Under the pieces are notes generated by a model. The model saw only the letters and a list, made by a program, of their open reading frames with translations, did no database searches and had not been told where the DNA came from. Shown here piece after piece: positions 29,649 to 43,460 of a stretch of 64,000 bases of DNA. Numbering within the stretch: the stretch's first letter is position 1; the number at the start of each line of letters is the position of its first letter. The stretch lies in NCBI RefSeq assembly GCF_001439635.1, contig NZ_LMBZ01000012.1, forward strand, positions 87,615 through 151,614. Reading direction: 5' to 3'. The DNA is from Solibacillus cecembensis (GTDB lineage: Bacteria > Bacillota > Bacilli > Bacillales_A > Planococcaceae). The translations under genes were made by a program, and so were the position numbers.

Positions 29649-30278
29649 GTGAGCAAAGTATTCGTATTTGACCACCCATTAATTCAACATAAGTTAACTT
29701 ACATTCGAGATAAAAACACAGGTACAAAAGAATTCCGTGAATTAGTTGATGAAGTGGCAACATTAATGGCATTCGAAATTACACGTGATTTACCATTAGA
29801 AGAAATTGATGTTGAAACACCTGTAACAACTGCGAAAGCAAAAGTTTTATCAGGTAAAAAGATGGCCATTGTTCCAATTTTACGCGCAGGTATTGGTATG
29901 GTTGATGGTGTATTAAAATTAATCCCAGCTGCAAAAGTTGGTCATATCGGTCTTTACCGTGACCCAGTAACATTAAAACCAATCGAGTATTATGCAAAGT
30001 TACCGGCAGATGTGGAAGAGCGTGACTTTATTATTGTAGACCCAATGCTTGCAACGGGTGGATCAGCAGTAGAAGCGATCAATTCACTAAAAAAACGCGG
30101 TGCAAAAAGCATTAAATTCATGTGCTTAATCGCAGCTCCAGAAGGTGTAGAAGAAATTCAAAAGCAACATAATGATGTAGATATTTACATCGCTGCTTTG
30201 GATGAAAAATTAGATGACCACGGTTATATCGTTCCAGGCTTAGGTGACGCTGGAGACCGTCTATTCGGCACAAAATAA
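29649..30278 (+). CDS. upp: Uracil phosphoribosyltransferase
   Basis: A 209-residue salvage enzyme making UMP from uracil and PRPP. The PRPP-binding motif is [19 protein letters not shown] and the uracil-binding C-terminus is [20 protein letters not shown]. Start GTG 29649 follows TAGGAGATGGCAAA. Context (glyA upstream, mnaA downstream) matches B. subtilis. Confidence 0.96.
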   Translation: MSKVFVFDHPLIQHKLTYIRDKNTGTKEFRELVDEVATLMAFEITRDLPLEEIDVETPVTTAKAKVLSGKKMAIVPILRAGIGMVDGVLKLIPAAKVGHIGLYRDPVTLKPIEYYAKLPADVEERDFIIVDPMLATGGSAVEAINSLKKRGAKSIKFMCLIAAPEGVEEIQKQHNDVDIYIAALDEKLDDHGYIVPGLGDAGDRLFGTK

Positions 30279-30286
30279 ATGTAATT

Positions 30287-30308
30287 CAATTACGTCTCGG
30301 CGTAATTG
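30287..30308. repeat. Modular palindromic repeat, copy B (3' module only)
   Basis: CAATTACG pairs with CGTAATTG around TCTCGG, matching the 3' module of copies D and E (CAATTACGCCTCGGCGTAATT). It begins 8 nt after the upp stop. Confidence 0.65.
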
Positions 30309-30313
30309 ATTAG

Positions 30314-30343
30314 AAAACGCCCGTACTTTTTTGCGGGCGTTTT
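30314..30343 (+). terminator. Terminator after upp
   Basis: AAAACGCCCG pairs with CGGGCGTTTT across a 10-nt loop. Confidence 0.88.
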
Positions 30344-30377
30344 AACTATGTAACCTAATTGCAGGGAGGAACTCATT

Positions 30378-31490
30378 ATGACAAAAAAATTAAAAGTAAT
30401 GACTATTTTTGGTACGCGCCCAGAGGCTATTAAAATGGCACCACTTGTATTGGAATTACAAAAACATCCTGAAAGAATTGAATCAATTGTAACGGTAACC
30501 GCACAACATCGCCAAATGTTAGATCAAGTGTTAGAAACGTTTAAAATTACACCGGATTTTGATTTAAACATTATGAAAGACCGCCAAACATTAGTAGATG
30601 TAGCGACAAATGCTTTAATTGGTTTAGATAAAGTAATGAAGGAATCAAAACCGGATATCGTATTAGTACACGGTGACACGGCAACGACATTTGTAGGAAG
30701 TTTAGCAGCCTTTTATAATCAAATTGCGATCGGTCATGTTGAAGCAGGATTACGTACAGGGCAAAAGTATTCTCCATATCCAGAAGAGATGAATCGCCAG
30801 TTGACAGGTGTAATGGCAGATTTACACTTTTCACCAACAGAGCAATCACGCGATAATTTACTAAAAGAAAATAAACCAGCAGAAGCGATTTATGTGACAG
30901 GAAATACAGCAATTGATGCATTAAAAACGACAGTTCGGGAAAGTTATACACATCCTGTATTGGATCAAATCGGTACAGATCGCATGATTTTACTAACAGC
31001 ACACCGTCGCGAAAACTTAGGGGAGCCAATGCGCAATATGTTCCGTGCGATTATGCGCCTATTAGCAGAGCATGATGATATTCAAGTTGTGTACCCTGTG
31101 CATATGAATCCAGCTGTGCGCGAAATTGCCAATGAAATTTTAGGGGACAACCCACGCGTACAACTAATCGAACCACTTGAAGTATTTGACTTCCATAACT
31201 TTGCAGCGCGTTGTTATATGATTTTAACGGATTCAGGTGGCGTACAAGAAGAAGCGCCGTCATTAGGCAAGCCTGTATTAGTATTACGCGATACAACTGA
31301 GCGTCCAGAAGGAATTGCAGCTGGAACATTAAAGTTAGCAGGTACAGATGAAGAAGTCATTTACACAATGGCGAAAGAATTATTAACGGATAAAGAAGCT
31401 TACGAGGCAATGGCACACGCTTCCAATCCATATGGAGACGGACTTGCATCAGAGCGAATCGTAAAAGCATTACTAGAATTTATGAAATAA
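30378..31490 (+). CDS. mnaA: UDP-N-acetylglucosamine 2-epimerase (non-hydrolysing)
   Basis: A 370-residue WecB/MnaA epimerase that makes UDP-ManNAc from UDP-GlcNAc. Family blocks are MTIFGTRPEAIKMAPL, VHGDTATTF, HVEAGLRTG, LLTAHRRENLG and LTDSGGVQEEAPSLGKPVLVLR. UDP-ManNAc feeds wall teichoic acid or secondary wall polymer linkage units, the substrate of the TagA-type gene at 61341. The ATG follows GCAGGGAGGAACTCATT. The yvyH/mnaA-to-atp order is as in B. subtilis. Confidence 0.95.
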   Translation: MTKKLKVMTIFGTRPEAIKMAPLVLELQKHPERIESIVTVTAQHRQMLDQVLETFKITPDFDLNIMKDRQTLVDVATNALIGLDKVMKESKPDIVLVHGDTATTFVGSLAAFYNQIAIGHVEAGLRTGQKYSPYPEEMNRQLTGVMADLHFSPTEQSRDNLLKENKPAEAIYVTGNTAIDALKTTVRESYTHPVLDQIGTDRMILLTAHRRENLGEPMRNMFRAIMRLLAEHDDIQVVYPVHMNPAVREIANEILGDNPRVQLIEPLEVFDFHNFAARCYMILTDSGGVQEEAPSLGKPVLVLRDTTERPEGIAAGTLKLAGTDEEVIYTMAKELLTDKEAYEAMAHASNPYGDGLASERIVKALLEFMK

Positions 31491-31672
31491 TCAAAATTTA
31501 AGAGTGAAATAATGGTAAAAAGGAAAAATGCTACTAAAAATCATTTTTTTTAAAAGTCAACCGGAAAATTCGCTATATTTAGCAAAAAAAAATATTTGCA
31601 TTGAAATGAACAATGTAAACAAAAAAAATGCATAAACTAGCGAATTTATACGGTGATGAAAAAGTAAGAAAG

Positions 31673-31700
31673 AAATTTGTGTATATTCATACACAAATTT
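31673..31700. repeat. Perfect 12-bp palindrome upstream of the atp promoter
   Basis: AAATTTGTGTAT and ATACACAAATTT flank ATTC, ending about 50 bp before the atp -35. No T run follows, so an operator is as likely as a transcript hairpin. Confidence 0.6.
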
Positions 31701-31752
31701 GTCAACAATTTGACAAGGTATGTAACAGTGTTAAGTTTTTCACCATTACTAA

Positions 31753-31781
31753 TTGACATCAAAAACCCCCTATTGTATGCT
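31753..31781 (+). promoter_or_regulatory. Sigma-A promoter of the atp operon
   Basis: Consensus TTGACA (31753-31758), 17 bp, TATGCT (31776-31781). It predicts a start near 31788 and a leader of about 315 nt. Confidence 0.8.
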
Positions 31782-32103
31782 TACAAAGGGTAAGAATGAT
31801 AAGGGTTTCATCAAGTCTAAGGGCGCTGAAACACTTGTTATATCAAGTTTCTACTAGATTGACAGTTGATTTTACAGCTTGTCGATTTACAACGTTTTAT
31901 GCGTCTGGATTAAAGTCCTCTGAAATTGTGAGACATTTAGAAGTATGAAATGAATCGTAACTATCGTTCAATTAGATAGTTAAAATTATTTAGTACTTGT
32001 AACGGCCTCTAATTTTGGTAGTACATTCACTACGATTTAAACTCACTTAATGGTCGATGGACACTTTCATTACTCGAAAAAAGTTTCAGGAGATTAATTG
32101 CCA

Positions 32104-32475
32104 ATGCTAGATTTGCATCACGTTTTTGCCTTGCAGAAAAAGGCATTTCTTTTTTTGCTTGCGCTTTGTGCTTTAGGCTGGGTATTTTCACCATATGAAT
32201 CAATATTTGCTGGTATAGCCTTGGGTGCGTTCTTTGGTACGTATAACTTTTGGATATTAGTTCGACGTATGGAAAAATTTGACCGTTCCATTAGTGAAGG
32301 GACAAAAGTAGCATCTATTGGTACAGCATTCCGCTTCGGATCAGGTGTAGCCGCAGTCGCAATCGCAATATCGTTGCCACAATATTTCCACTTAATAAGC
32401 ACGGTCATTGGTCTGATGATTCCGTACATCTTTTTAGTAATAGAAAGAATTGTACATCATATAAGAAACCATTAA
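32104..32475 (+). CDS. atpI: ATP synthase subunit I
   Basis: Small membrane protein of 123 residues with about four hydrophobic spans, first gene of the atp operon, thought to help assemble the c-ring. Sequence is weakly conserved in this family; position and the ALGAFFGTYNFWILVRRMEKF loop support the call. AGGAG at 32088-32092 lies 5 nt before TTG 32098 and 11 nt before ATG 32104; the ATG is given, but the TTG is possible and would add two residues. Confidence 0.85.
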   Translation: MLDLHHVFALQKKAFLFLLALCALGWVFSPYESIFAGIALGAFFGTYNFWILVRRMEKFDRSISEGTKVASIGTAFRFGSGVAAVAIAISLPQYFHLISTVIGLMIPYIFLVIERIVHHIRNH

Positions 32476-33234
<759 letters not shown>

Positions 33235-33272
33235 TTATAAATTTCCGCATTCAAAGTAGTGCGGCGATTTGA

Positions 33273-33536
<264 letters not shown>

Positions 33537-33701
33537 TCTTTACAGATTATAAGTGGCGAAGCAGAGTTATTGAGACAACCCTTCGCCATTCCTTTTGTAT
33601 AAAATGAGGAGTTTCCTTTTTTTATAGTTTTCAACTCGAAATTAAAGATGTATACAATATAGATTTATGAACTCAAAGCTCTTGAAGGGAGTGAAACAAT
33701 C

Positions 33702-34223
33702 GTGTTTTTAGATTATCTTGTACTAGGTGCAGGTGCTACTGGTCTTAACTTAGGTGACGTTGTAGCAACACTAGTTATTTTCTTAGGTTTAATGATGCTT
33801 CTTAAAAAGTTTGCTTGGGGTCCTTTAATGGGAATCATGCAAGAACGTGAAGAATTAGTTGCAACAGGAATTGATGCAGCTGAAAAAGCTAAAAAAGAAA
33901 CGCAAGCACTATTAGAACAACAAAAGAGTCTTCTTAAAGAAGCTCGTACGGAAGCACAATCAATCATTGAAGGTGCTAAAAAGCAAGGCGAAGCAACACG
34001 CGAAGAAATCGTAACGACTGCACGCGCTGAAGCAAACCGTTTAAAAGAAGCTGCTGTACGTGATATCGAAGCAGAAAAAGAAAAAGCAATCGCTGCTGTA
34101 CGTGAAGAAGTAGTTTCACTATCAGTACTTGCTGCGTCTAAAGTTCTTGGAAAAGAAATTTCAGAAGAGGACAACAGCGCATTAATTAAAGAAACAATTG
34201 CGAAGGCAGGCGAAGCGAAATGA
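33702..34223 (+). CDS. atpF: ATP synthase F0 subunit b
   Basis: Peripheral stalk subunit b of 173 residues: one membrane span near residues 18-38 (DVVATLVIFLGLMMLLKKFAWGP) and then a long charged coiled coil. Start is GTG 33702 after GAAGGGAGTGAAACAATC. The end overlaps atpH by 4 nt. Confidence 0.95.
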   Translation: MFLDYLVLGAGATGLNLGDVVATLVIFLGLMMLLKKFAWGPLMGIMQEREELVATGIDAAEKAKKETQALLEQQKSLLKEARTEAQSIIEGAKKQGEATREEIVTTARAEANRLKEAAVRDIEAEKEKAIAAVREEVVSLSVLAASKVLGKEISEEDNSALIKETIAKAGEAK

Positions 34224-34756
34224 GTCAATCGACTATAGCGAAGCGTTATGCTCAAGCTTTATTTGAATTAGCTGCACAGCAAAATACTGTTGCAGAAGTA
34301 AGCTCAGATTTAAAGGAACTTGTAAAAGTAATTAAAACGGATGCAGAATTCGTTCTATTATTAAAAGCTCCTAAAATCTCAGCTACTCGCAAAAAGGAAC
34401 TTGTTGCAGAACTTTTATCTGGTGCACAACCAGCTATTATTAATATGATTTCTGTTTTAATCGACAAAAAACGTATTGATGAAGCAACAAATGTAGCAGA
34501 AGCATTCCAATTTTTAGCGGCTGAAGCGCAGGGCGCAGCTGACGCTAAAGTATTCTCGACACGTGCATTAACTGATACGGAGCGCGCAGAAATTTCTGCA
34601 GCATTCGGCAAATTAGTGAACAAAGAGAAACTAAATATTACAAACGAAATCGACCCATCTCTAATTGGTGGTGTACGAGTTCAAATCGGCAACTACATTT
34701 ACGACAGCACTGTAACATCTAAGTTAGAGGGTTTAAAACGTATTTTAGTGGGCTAA
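34220..34756 (+). CDS. atpH: ATP synthase F1 subunit delta
   Basis: Stalk subunit delta of 178 residues joining b to the alpha/beta head. The N-terminal helical domain begins STIAKRYAQALFELA; the C-terminal domain ends with IDPSLIGGVRVQIGNYIYDSTVTSKLEGL, the family signature. It overlaps atpF by 4 nt (ATGA). Confidence 0.96.
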   Translation: MSQSTIAKRYAQALFELAAQQNTVAEVSSDLKELVKVIKTDAEFVLLLKAPKISATRKKELVAELLSGAQPAIINMISVLIDKKRIDEATNVAEAFQFLAAEAQGAADAKVFSTRALTDTERAEISAAFGKLVNKEKLNITNEIDPSLIGGVRVQIGNYIYDSTVTSKLEGLKRILVG

Positions 34757-34778
34757 TTTTAAGAAATGTGAGAGGTGA

Positions 34779-36293
<1,515 letters not shown>

Positions 36294-36383
36294 GCCTCAT
36301 TTAAAAGCAAGCTACTAGTTCATTGATTTAGCTAGTAGTCCTTGCTTAAATGAATAAACAGTAGCACTTGATAAAAAACATAA

Positions 36384-38723
<2,340 letters not shown>

Positions 38724-38726
38724 TAA

Positions 38727-39155
<429 letters not shown>

Positions 39156-39162
39156 TAATATT

Positions 39163-39193
39163 AAAGTGGGCAGAGAAATCTGTCCGCTTTTTT
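39163..39193 (+). terminator. Terminator of the atp operon
   Basis: AAAGTGGGCAGA pairs with TCTGTCCGCTTT (two G-U pairs) with a GAAA-like loop, followed by T residues. Confidence 0.88.
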
Positions 39194-39265
39194 GTGAATA
39201 GAAAAGCAATGCCCTTAAATATTCTCGTTAAAGGAATTGATTTTATAGAAGAGGATGTGAAATAC

Positions 39266-39511
39266 ATGGAAAATCTTTATATGCAGGCAGGTCAACAAGC
39301 ATTAGTGAGTGTAACCGCATATATTGTATTCATAGGTATTTCCTTTTATGCATTACAAGGAATTCGGATTGAGCAATTATTTAAAAAAGGGAAAACTTTT
39401 CAAATTCAACTTTTTTATATTGTCATGAGTATTACAATCGGGTCAACAGTGGCAGATTTTTTCATTAATTTTACAAGTTGGTCTCAAAAAATTACTTATA
39501 TTTTTAATTGA
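39266..39511 (+). CDS. ywzB: DUF1146 family membrane protein (YwzB)
   Basis: An 81-residue protein with two hydrophobic spans, recognised as DUF1146/YwzB by its sequence (ALQGIRIEQLFKKGKTFQIQLFYIVMSITIGSTVADFF) and position just after atpC. Function unknown. ATG 39266 follows AGAGGATGTGAAATAC; the upstream extension to 39194 is not supported by a ribosome site. Confidence 0.85.
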   Translation: MENLYMQAGQQALVSVTAYIVFIGISFYALQGIRIEQLFKKGKTFQIQLFYIVMSITIGSTVADFFINFTSWSQKITYIFN

Positions 39512-39531
39512 ATTGGAAAGTGGTTCACTAA

Positions 39532-39583
39532 TTTATACCTTGTAACGAAGAATAACCGATTATTTTTCGCTACAAGGTATAAA
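39532..39583. terminator. Hairpin after ywzB
   Basis: TTTATACCTTGTA pairs with TACAAGGTATAAA around a CGAA/TTCG inner stem. The trailing sequence is A-rich before TTT, so the terminator role on the plus strand is uncertain. Confidence 0.55.
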
Positions 39584-39814
39584 AATTTCCTAGGAAATAA
39601 CGACTGTTAAAAGATTTACTGAATCCGTGTAGATGGTTGAGAATGCTTCAAATAGGAGGATTTATGTATATTCACCATATTTACTTAAGATGCGTACTAT
39701 AAAAGATAGCAAATATCTTAATTTTAGCTTAAAATAGTGATTTGGGCGCTTGAATAAAGGCGTTAATAGTTGTAACATATTCTTTGTGTGTAAAATAGAA
39801 GTCAAATGAATTTT

Positions 39815-40001
39815 AACTTGCTTCAGCAAAAGTTTCCTACTGCTACAAGTGGGGCTAGAATACCAAGTATGCCCTTTATTCGAGAAGGGTTAAACCAGGG
39901 CTGAATCAAGTTAAAGCCCCGGCGGATGTCACAGATTTTTAGAGGAGTTTTTCGAGCACGTTCGAAAAAATCTGGACGTAATTATGTCGAGGCATAATTA
40001 A
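39815..40001. repeat. Modular palindromic repeat, copy C (full length with 5' insert)
   Basis: The 5' module AACTTGCTTCAG (39815-39826) pairs with CTGAATCAAGTT around about 75 bp. The conserved CGGCGGATGTCACAGATTTTT block follows (written here in two parts: CGGCGGATGTCACAG then ATTTTT), then a variable hairpin TTTTCGAGC/GTTCGAAAA, AAAATCTGGACG, and the 3' AATTATG/CATAATT stem. It lies just before the murA1 ribosome site. Confidence 0.8.
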
Positions 40002-40053
40002 TATAAATTGCGAGCTTATTATTTTTTAAGAATTGAATTCGGAGGGACGAATT

Positions 40054-41367
40054 GTGGAGAGAATTATTGTTACAGGGGGCCAAACATTAAAGGGGACAGT
40101 GCGAGTTGAAGGCGCGAAAAATGCTGTATTACCTATCCTGGCTGCATCTCTTTTAGCTTCTAAAGATAAAAATAGAATTACAGATGTTCCGAACTTAGCT
40201 GATGTAAGTACAATCAGTGAAGTATTAAAAAGCGTAAATGCAACAGTAGAATATAATGTAGCACAAAATGAAATGATCATTGATGCTTCCACAGAACTTT
40301 CAAGTGAAGCACAATTTGAATTTGTCAGTAAAATGCGCGCATCAATTTTAGTAATGGGTTCTTTACTTGCACGCAATGGTTTTGCACGTGTCGCTTTACC
40401 AGGCGGCTGTGCAATCGGTTCACGTCCAATTGAACTGCATTTAAAAGGCTTTGAAGCAATGGGTGCTACTATTTCTTTTGGTCACGGCTATGTAGAAGCA
40501 AAGGTCGAGGACAAATTAAAGGGTGCTAAAATTTACTTGGATTTCCCTAGCGTTGGTGCAACAGAAAATATTATGACAGCAGCAGCACTTGCAGAAGGCA
40601 TAACAGTTATCGAAAACGCAGCAAAAGAACCGGAAATTGTTGATTTAGCGAATTTTATTAATGGTATGGGTGGCCGTGTAATTGGCGCCGGTACAGATAC
40701 TATTCGCATTGAAGGCGTTAAAGAATTAAAAGGTTGCGAGCATGCGATTATCCCAGACCGTATTGAGGCGGGGACATTTATGGTAGCCGCTGCAATTACA
40801 CGCGGTGATATATTCATAGAAAATGCTGTTCCAGAGCATATGGTCGCATTAATTGCGAAAATGCGTGAAATGGGTGTCGAAATTATTGAAGAGGGCGAAG
40901 GTTTACGCGTCCGTGCAAAAGACCCGATTAAAGCGGTGGATATTAAAACGATGCCGCATCCAGGATTCCCAACAGATATGCAGTCACAGCTAATGGCGTT
41001 AATGCTAACAGCAAAGGGCACAAGTATCATTACAGAAACGGTATTCGAAAATCGTTTCATGCATGTTGAGGAATTCCGTCGCATGAATGCTGAAGCGAAA
41101 ATCGAAGGACGTTCTGTTTTCATTGAAGGTGAAAAGGAACTACAAGGTGCAGAAGTAAGTGCAACCGATTTACGCGCAGCCGCTTCACTTATACTGACTG
41201 GCTTAGTTTCTAAGGGCATTACGCGCGTGACTAAGCTACATCATTTGGACCGTGGCTATGTTGACTTCCATAAGAAATTAGCGGCATTAGGAGCTAATAT
41301 AGAGCGTGTACAAACGGATGAAAATATAAATGAGTTAGCAGCAGAATCAAACATCGTAAATGCATAA
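40054..41367 (+). CDS. murAA: UDP-N-acetylglucosamine 1-carboxyvinyltransferase 1 (MurA1/MurAA)
   Basis: Main MurA of 437 residues, first committed step of peptidoglycan synthesis. Lys-Asn in [15 protein letters not shown], the catalytic Cys in [34 protein letters not shown] and [13 protein letters not shown] are present. GTG 40054 follows GGAGGGACG and gives the normal [10 protein letters not shown] start; the frame is open from 40033. Position before spoIID matches B. subtilis murAA. Confidence 0.95.
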   Translation: MERIIVTGGQTLKGTVRVEGAKNAVLPILAASLLASKDKNRITDVPNLADVSTISEVLKSVNATVEYNVAQNEMIIDASTELSSEAQFEFVSKMRASILVMGSLLARNGFARVALPGGCAIGSRPIELHLKGFEAMGATISFGHGYVEAKVEDKLKGAKIYLDFPSVGATENIMTAAALAEGITVIENAAKEPEIVDLANFINGMGGRVIGAGTDTIRIEGVKELKGCEHAIIPDRIEAGTFMVAAAITRGDIFIENAVPEHMVALIAKMREMGVEIIEEGEGLRVRAKDPIKAVDIKTMPHPGFPTDMQSQLMALMLTAKGTSIITETVFENRFMHVEEFRRMNAEAKIEGRSVFIEGEKELQGAEVSATDLRAAASLILTGLVSKGITRVTKLHHLDRGYVDFHKKLAALGANIERVQTDENINELAAESNIVNA

Positions 41368-41370
41368 CGT

Positions 41371-41524
41371 AACTTCCTATAGTGAGTGTTCAAACACTCA
41401 CTATAGGAAGTTGCCTCCGGCGGATGTCACAGATTTTGAGCAGAATGAAATGTGCCTGGCCCTATAAGATTTAGGTCCAGGCACATTTCAAAATCTAGAC
41501 GCAATTACGCCAAGGCGAAATTAA
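41371..41524. repeat. Modular palindromic repeat, copy D (divergent 5' and centre)
   Basis: It starts with a perfect 20-bp inverted repeat (41371-41390 with 41393-41412, 2-nt loop). CGGCGGATGTCACAG (41419 onward) is followed by ATTTTG, a strong inner hairpin AAATGTGCCTGG/CCAGGCACATTT, CAAAATCTAGACG, and the 3' block CAATTACGCCAAGGCG. The core blocks match copies C and E while the inner hairpin is unrelated. It begins 4 nt after the murAA stop. Confidence 0.8.
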
Positions 41525-41529
41525 TTAAG

Positions 41530-41567
41530 AAGAAACTAGTGTGTAAAAATACTAGTTTCTTTTTTTG
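41530..41567 (+). terminator. Terminator after murAA
   Basis: AGAAACTAGT pairs with ACTAGTTTCT across 10 nt, followed by seven T. Confidence 0.9.
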
Positions 41568-41633
41568 TTCTCTCAAATCTCATAAAAGTTAAATTTAAAT
41601 GAATGATTTTCTCTAGTGAACATATATTGAGCT

Positions 41634-42548
41634 ATGAAAAAATTGCTAATCATTATCTTATTGTTTTGCATTCCATTGTATTTTGTGAAAGGTCTTAAAA
41701 GCACATCACCAACGCTAGAAACACCAGCAGCACCAGAAAAACAATGCGAAATTTATGTGAAAGTGAATGATAAAGAAATCGCGCTCAATGAATATTTAGT
41801 TGGCGTGTTAGCAGGGGAGATGCCGGCAAGTTTTCATGAAGAGGCATTAAAAGCGCAAGCAATTGCTGCTAGGACGTATGCATTAAAGAAAACAGAATAT
41901 GGTAAAAAGGAAATTCAAGCAACAACAGCTCATCAAGTATTTCAATCAGAAGAAAAACGAAAGGAAAAATGGCAAGCCGTATTTTCCACGTACGAAAATA
42001 AGATTGAGCAAGCAATAGAATCAACGGGAGATCAAGTATTGACCTATGATGGCGAATTAATTACCGCAATGTTTCATGCATCTTCTAGCAAACAAACAGA
42101 ATCGGCAAAAAATTATAGTGGACATGATATTCCTTATTTACAAGCGGTTTCATCGATAGAAGAGCCATTAAGCGAAACGATCAACTTTACCTTTACCCAG
42201 CTCAATGAAAAACTGAAACAACAGCTAAGTGCCACTGCATACGGCAACATGAGTCTTGCTAGAAATAATACGAATCGCATCGAGCAAGTGACGGTAGGTA
42301 AAGTCGTTTGGTCTGGTAGAGAATTTCGAGAGTTGCTTCAATTAAAATCTACGGACTTCACAGTGAAATGGTCGGCAAAAGGGCTCGAAATTACAACGCG
42401 AGGATATGGTCATGGAGTAGGAATGAGCCAGCACGGTGCTAATGCGATGGCGAAAAATGGTACGACTGTGGAAGCAATTTTGAACAATTATTATCCAGGA
42501 GCAAAAATTGAAGAAGCGAATTATTGCAAAGAAGTAGGGAAACAATAG
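41634..42548 (+). CDS. spoIID: Stage II sporulation protein D (lytic transglycosylase)
   Basis: Mother-cell peptidoglycan hydrolase of 304 residues, needed for engulfment with SpoIIM and SpoIIP. An N-terminal signal anchor (residues 4-20) precedes the SpoIID domain with catalytic Glu62 in VGVLAGEMP, AQAIAARTYAL, MFHASSSKQTE, and the C-terminal GYGHGVGMSQHGANAMA. No clear ribosome site precedes the ATG. A CATATATT at 41621-41628 resembles a sigma-E -10 but is very close to the start codon. Confidence 0.93.
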   Translation: MKKLLIIILLFCIPLYFVKGLKSTSPTLETPAAPEKQCEIYVKVNDKEIALNEYLVGVLAGEMPASFHEEALKAQAIAARTYALKKTEYGKKEIQATTAHQVFQSEEKRKEKWQAVFSTYENKIEQAIESTGDQVLTYDGELITAMFHASSSKQTESAKNYSGHDIPYLQAVSSIEEPLSETINFTFTQLNEKLKQQLSATAYGNMSLARNNTNRIEQVTVGKVVWSGREFRELLQLKSTDFTVKWSAKGLEITTRGYGHGVGMSQHGANAMAKNGTTVEAILNNYYPGAKIEEANYCKEVGKQ

Positions 42549-42561
42549 TGTTCTCTCCTGA

Positions 42562-42702
42562 TTTAATTTGCTTCAGCAGGGGGGCAAACCCCAGCTGAAG
42601 CAAATTAAAGCCTCCGGCGGATGTCACAGATTTTTAGAGGAGTTTTTCGAGCAAGCTCGAAAAAAATCTGGACGCAATTACGCCTCGGCGTAATTGATTC
42701 AG
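42562..42702. repeat. Modular palindromic repeat, copy E (full length)
   Basis: 5' stem TTTGCTTCAGC ... GCTGAAGCAAA with GGGG/CCCC near the loop (42566-42606), then CGGCGGATGTCACAG, ATTTTT, the variable hairpin TTTTCGAGC/GCTCGAAAA, AAAATCTGGACG, and the 3' stem CAATTACG/CGTAATTG. It begins 14 nt after the spoIID stop and is the cleanest copy. Confidence 0.85.
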
Positions 42703-42707
42703 TAGGG

Positions 42708-42798
42708 GGTCTACACGTCTATGTATGAGATAAAAAATAATGATGTATCACAATGAATAAGTATGTTTAAATTCTCAAAAATCGGTCTACACTTCCAT
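42708..42798 (+). repeat. Direct repeat GGTCTACAC-TC-AT flanking the spoIIQ promoter region
   Basis: GGTCTACACGTCTAT (42708-42722) and GGTCTACACTTCCAT (42784-42798) agree at 13 of 15 positions and are 76 bp apart, directly before spoIIQ. They could be regulator sites or the remnant of a small duplication. Confidence 0.5.
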
Positions 42799-42812
42799 TA
42801 GAGGTGATGATG

Positions 42813-43460
42813 ATGAGAGAAGATAAACAAAAGCCTTCTCAAAAACCACTTATGCAACAGAAGTGGTTTTGGCCAGCTATCTATGGTGGAATGGCATTAA
42901 TGATTGTTGCAGTAATTTTTGGATTTAACCAACTCTATGAGAGTCAACAGGAAAAGGCATTAGTGGAAGAAGCAATGCTACCAGAGCCAGGGTTAGTAGA
43001 GACGGCTGCACGTGAAGAAACGTTGAAGTATCCGTTTAAGGAAGAATTTGTGAATGAAGTAGCGATTCTTCAAAATTTTTATGATGTGAATGCAGATGCA
43101 GCAACACGTGAAAACGCATTGCTTGTATTCAATCAAGTATTCACAGCGTCAACAGGTGTTTCGATTGCGATTAATAGTGAACCTTTTGAAGTTGTAGCTG
43201 CCATGAGTGGGGAAGTTGTAGAAGTGAAGATTGACGACTTTACAGGGAATACCATTATTATGAATCATGCAGATGGTAAGCAAACGCGTTATAGCTCTGT
43301 GGCAGATATTTTAGTAAAACCGGGCGATAAAGTAACGCAAGGTGAACAAATTGCAACATCGCAGGCGAATGAATGGAATCCAAGTGTTGGTGTGCATTTA
43401 CACTTTGAAGTATTAGATCAAGGTGTGCTCGTGGATCCACGTAAATTTTTATCATTCTAA
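42813..43460 (+). CDS. spoIIQ: Stage II sporulation protein Q (M23-like, degenerate)
   Basis: Forespore membrane protein of 215 residues that pairs with SpoIIIAH across the septum. One membrane span (about residues 20-41) is followed by a LytM/M23 domain. GVHLHFEV retains the HxH, but the HxxxD metal motif is replaced (STGVSIA), so metal binding and endopeptidase activity are probably lost, as known for B. subtilis SpoIIQ. Shorter than the B. subtilis protein (283). ATG 42813 is chosen from four consecutive in-frame starts, 6 nt after GAGGTG. Confidence 0.9.
   Translation: MREDKQKPSQKPLMQQKWFWPAIYGGMALMIVAVIFGFNQLYESQQEKALVEEAMLPEPGLVETAAREETLKYPFKEEFVNEVAILQNFYDVNADAATRENALLVFNQVFTASTGVSIAINSEPFEVVAAMSGEVVEVKIDDFTGNTIIMNHADGKQTRYSSVADILVKPGDKVTQGEQIATSQANEWNPSVGVHLHFEVLDQGVLVDPRKFLSF

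Larger units (their letters stand above)
31491..32103. other. 613-bp region: mnaA 3' end and atp operon promoter/leader
   Basis: No gene seen. It holds a weak AT-rich hairpin just after mnaA, an AAATTCGCTA/TAGCGAATTT inverted pair (31566-31575 and 31638-31647), a perfect 12-bp palindrome at 31673-31700, the sigma-A promoter at 31753-31781, and an atp leader of about 315 nt with no recognised riboswitch. Confidence 0.6.
39512..40053. other. 542-bp region between ywzB and murA1
   Basis: It contains the hairpin at 39532, a 12-codon frame with a perfect ribosome site (39664-39702), AT-rich sequence, and palindromic repeat copy C at 39815-40001. Two genes I remember from this place in B. subtilis (ywmA and ywmB) are not seen. 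Confidence 0.6.

Noticed and set aside
40533..41219. 228-codon minus-strand frame inside murAA
   Set aside because: It is a shadow of the coding strand; murAA is intact and has all catalytic motifs.
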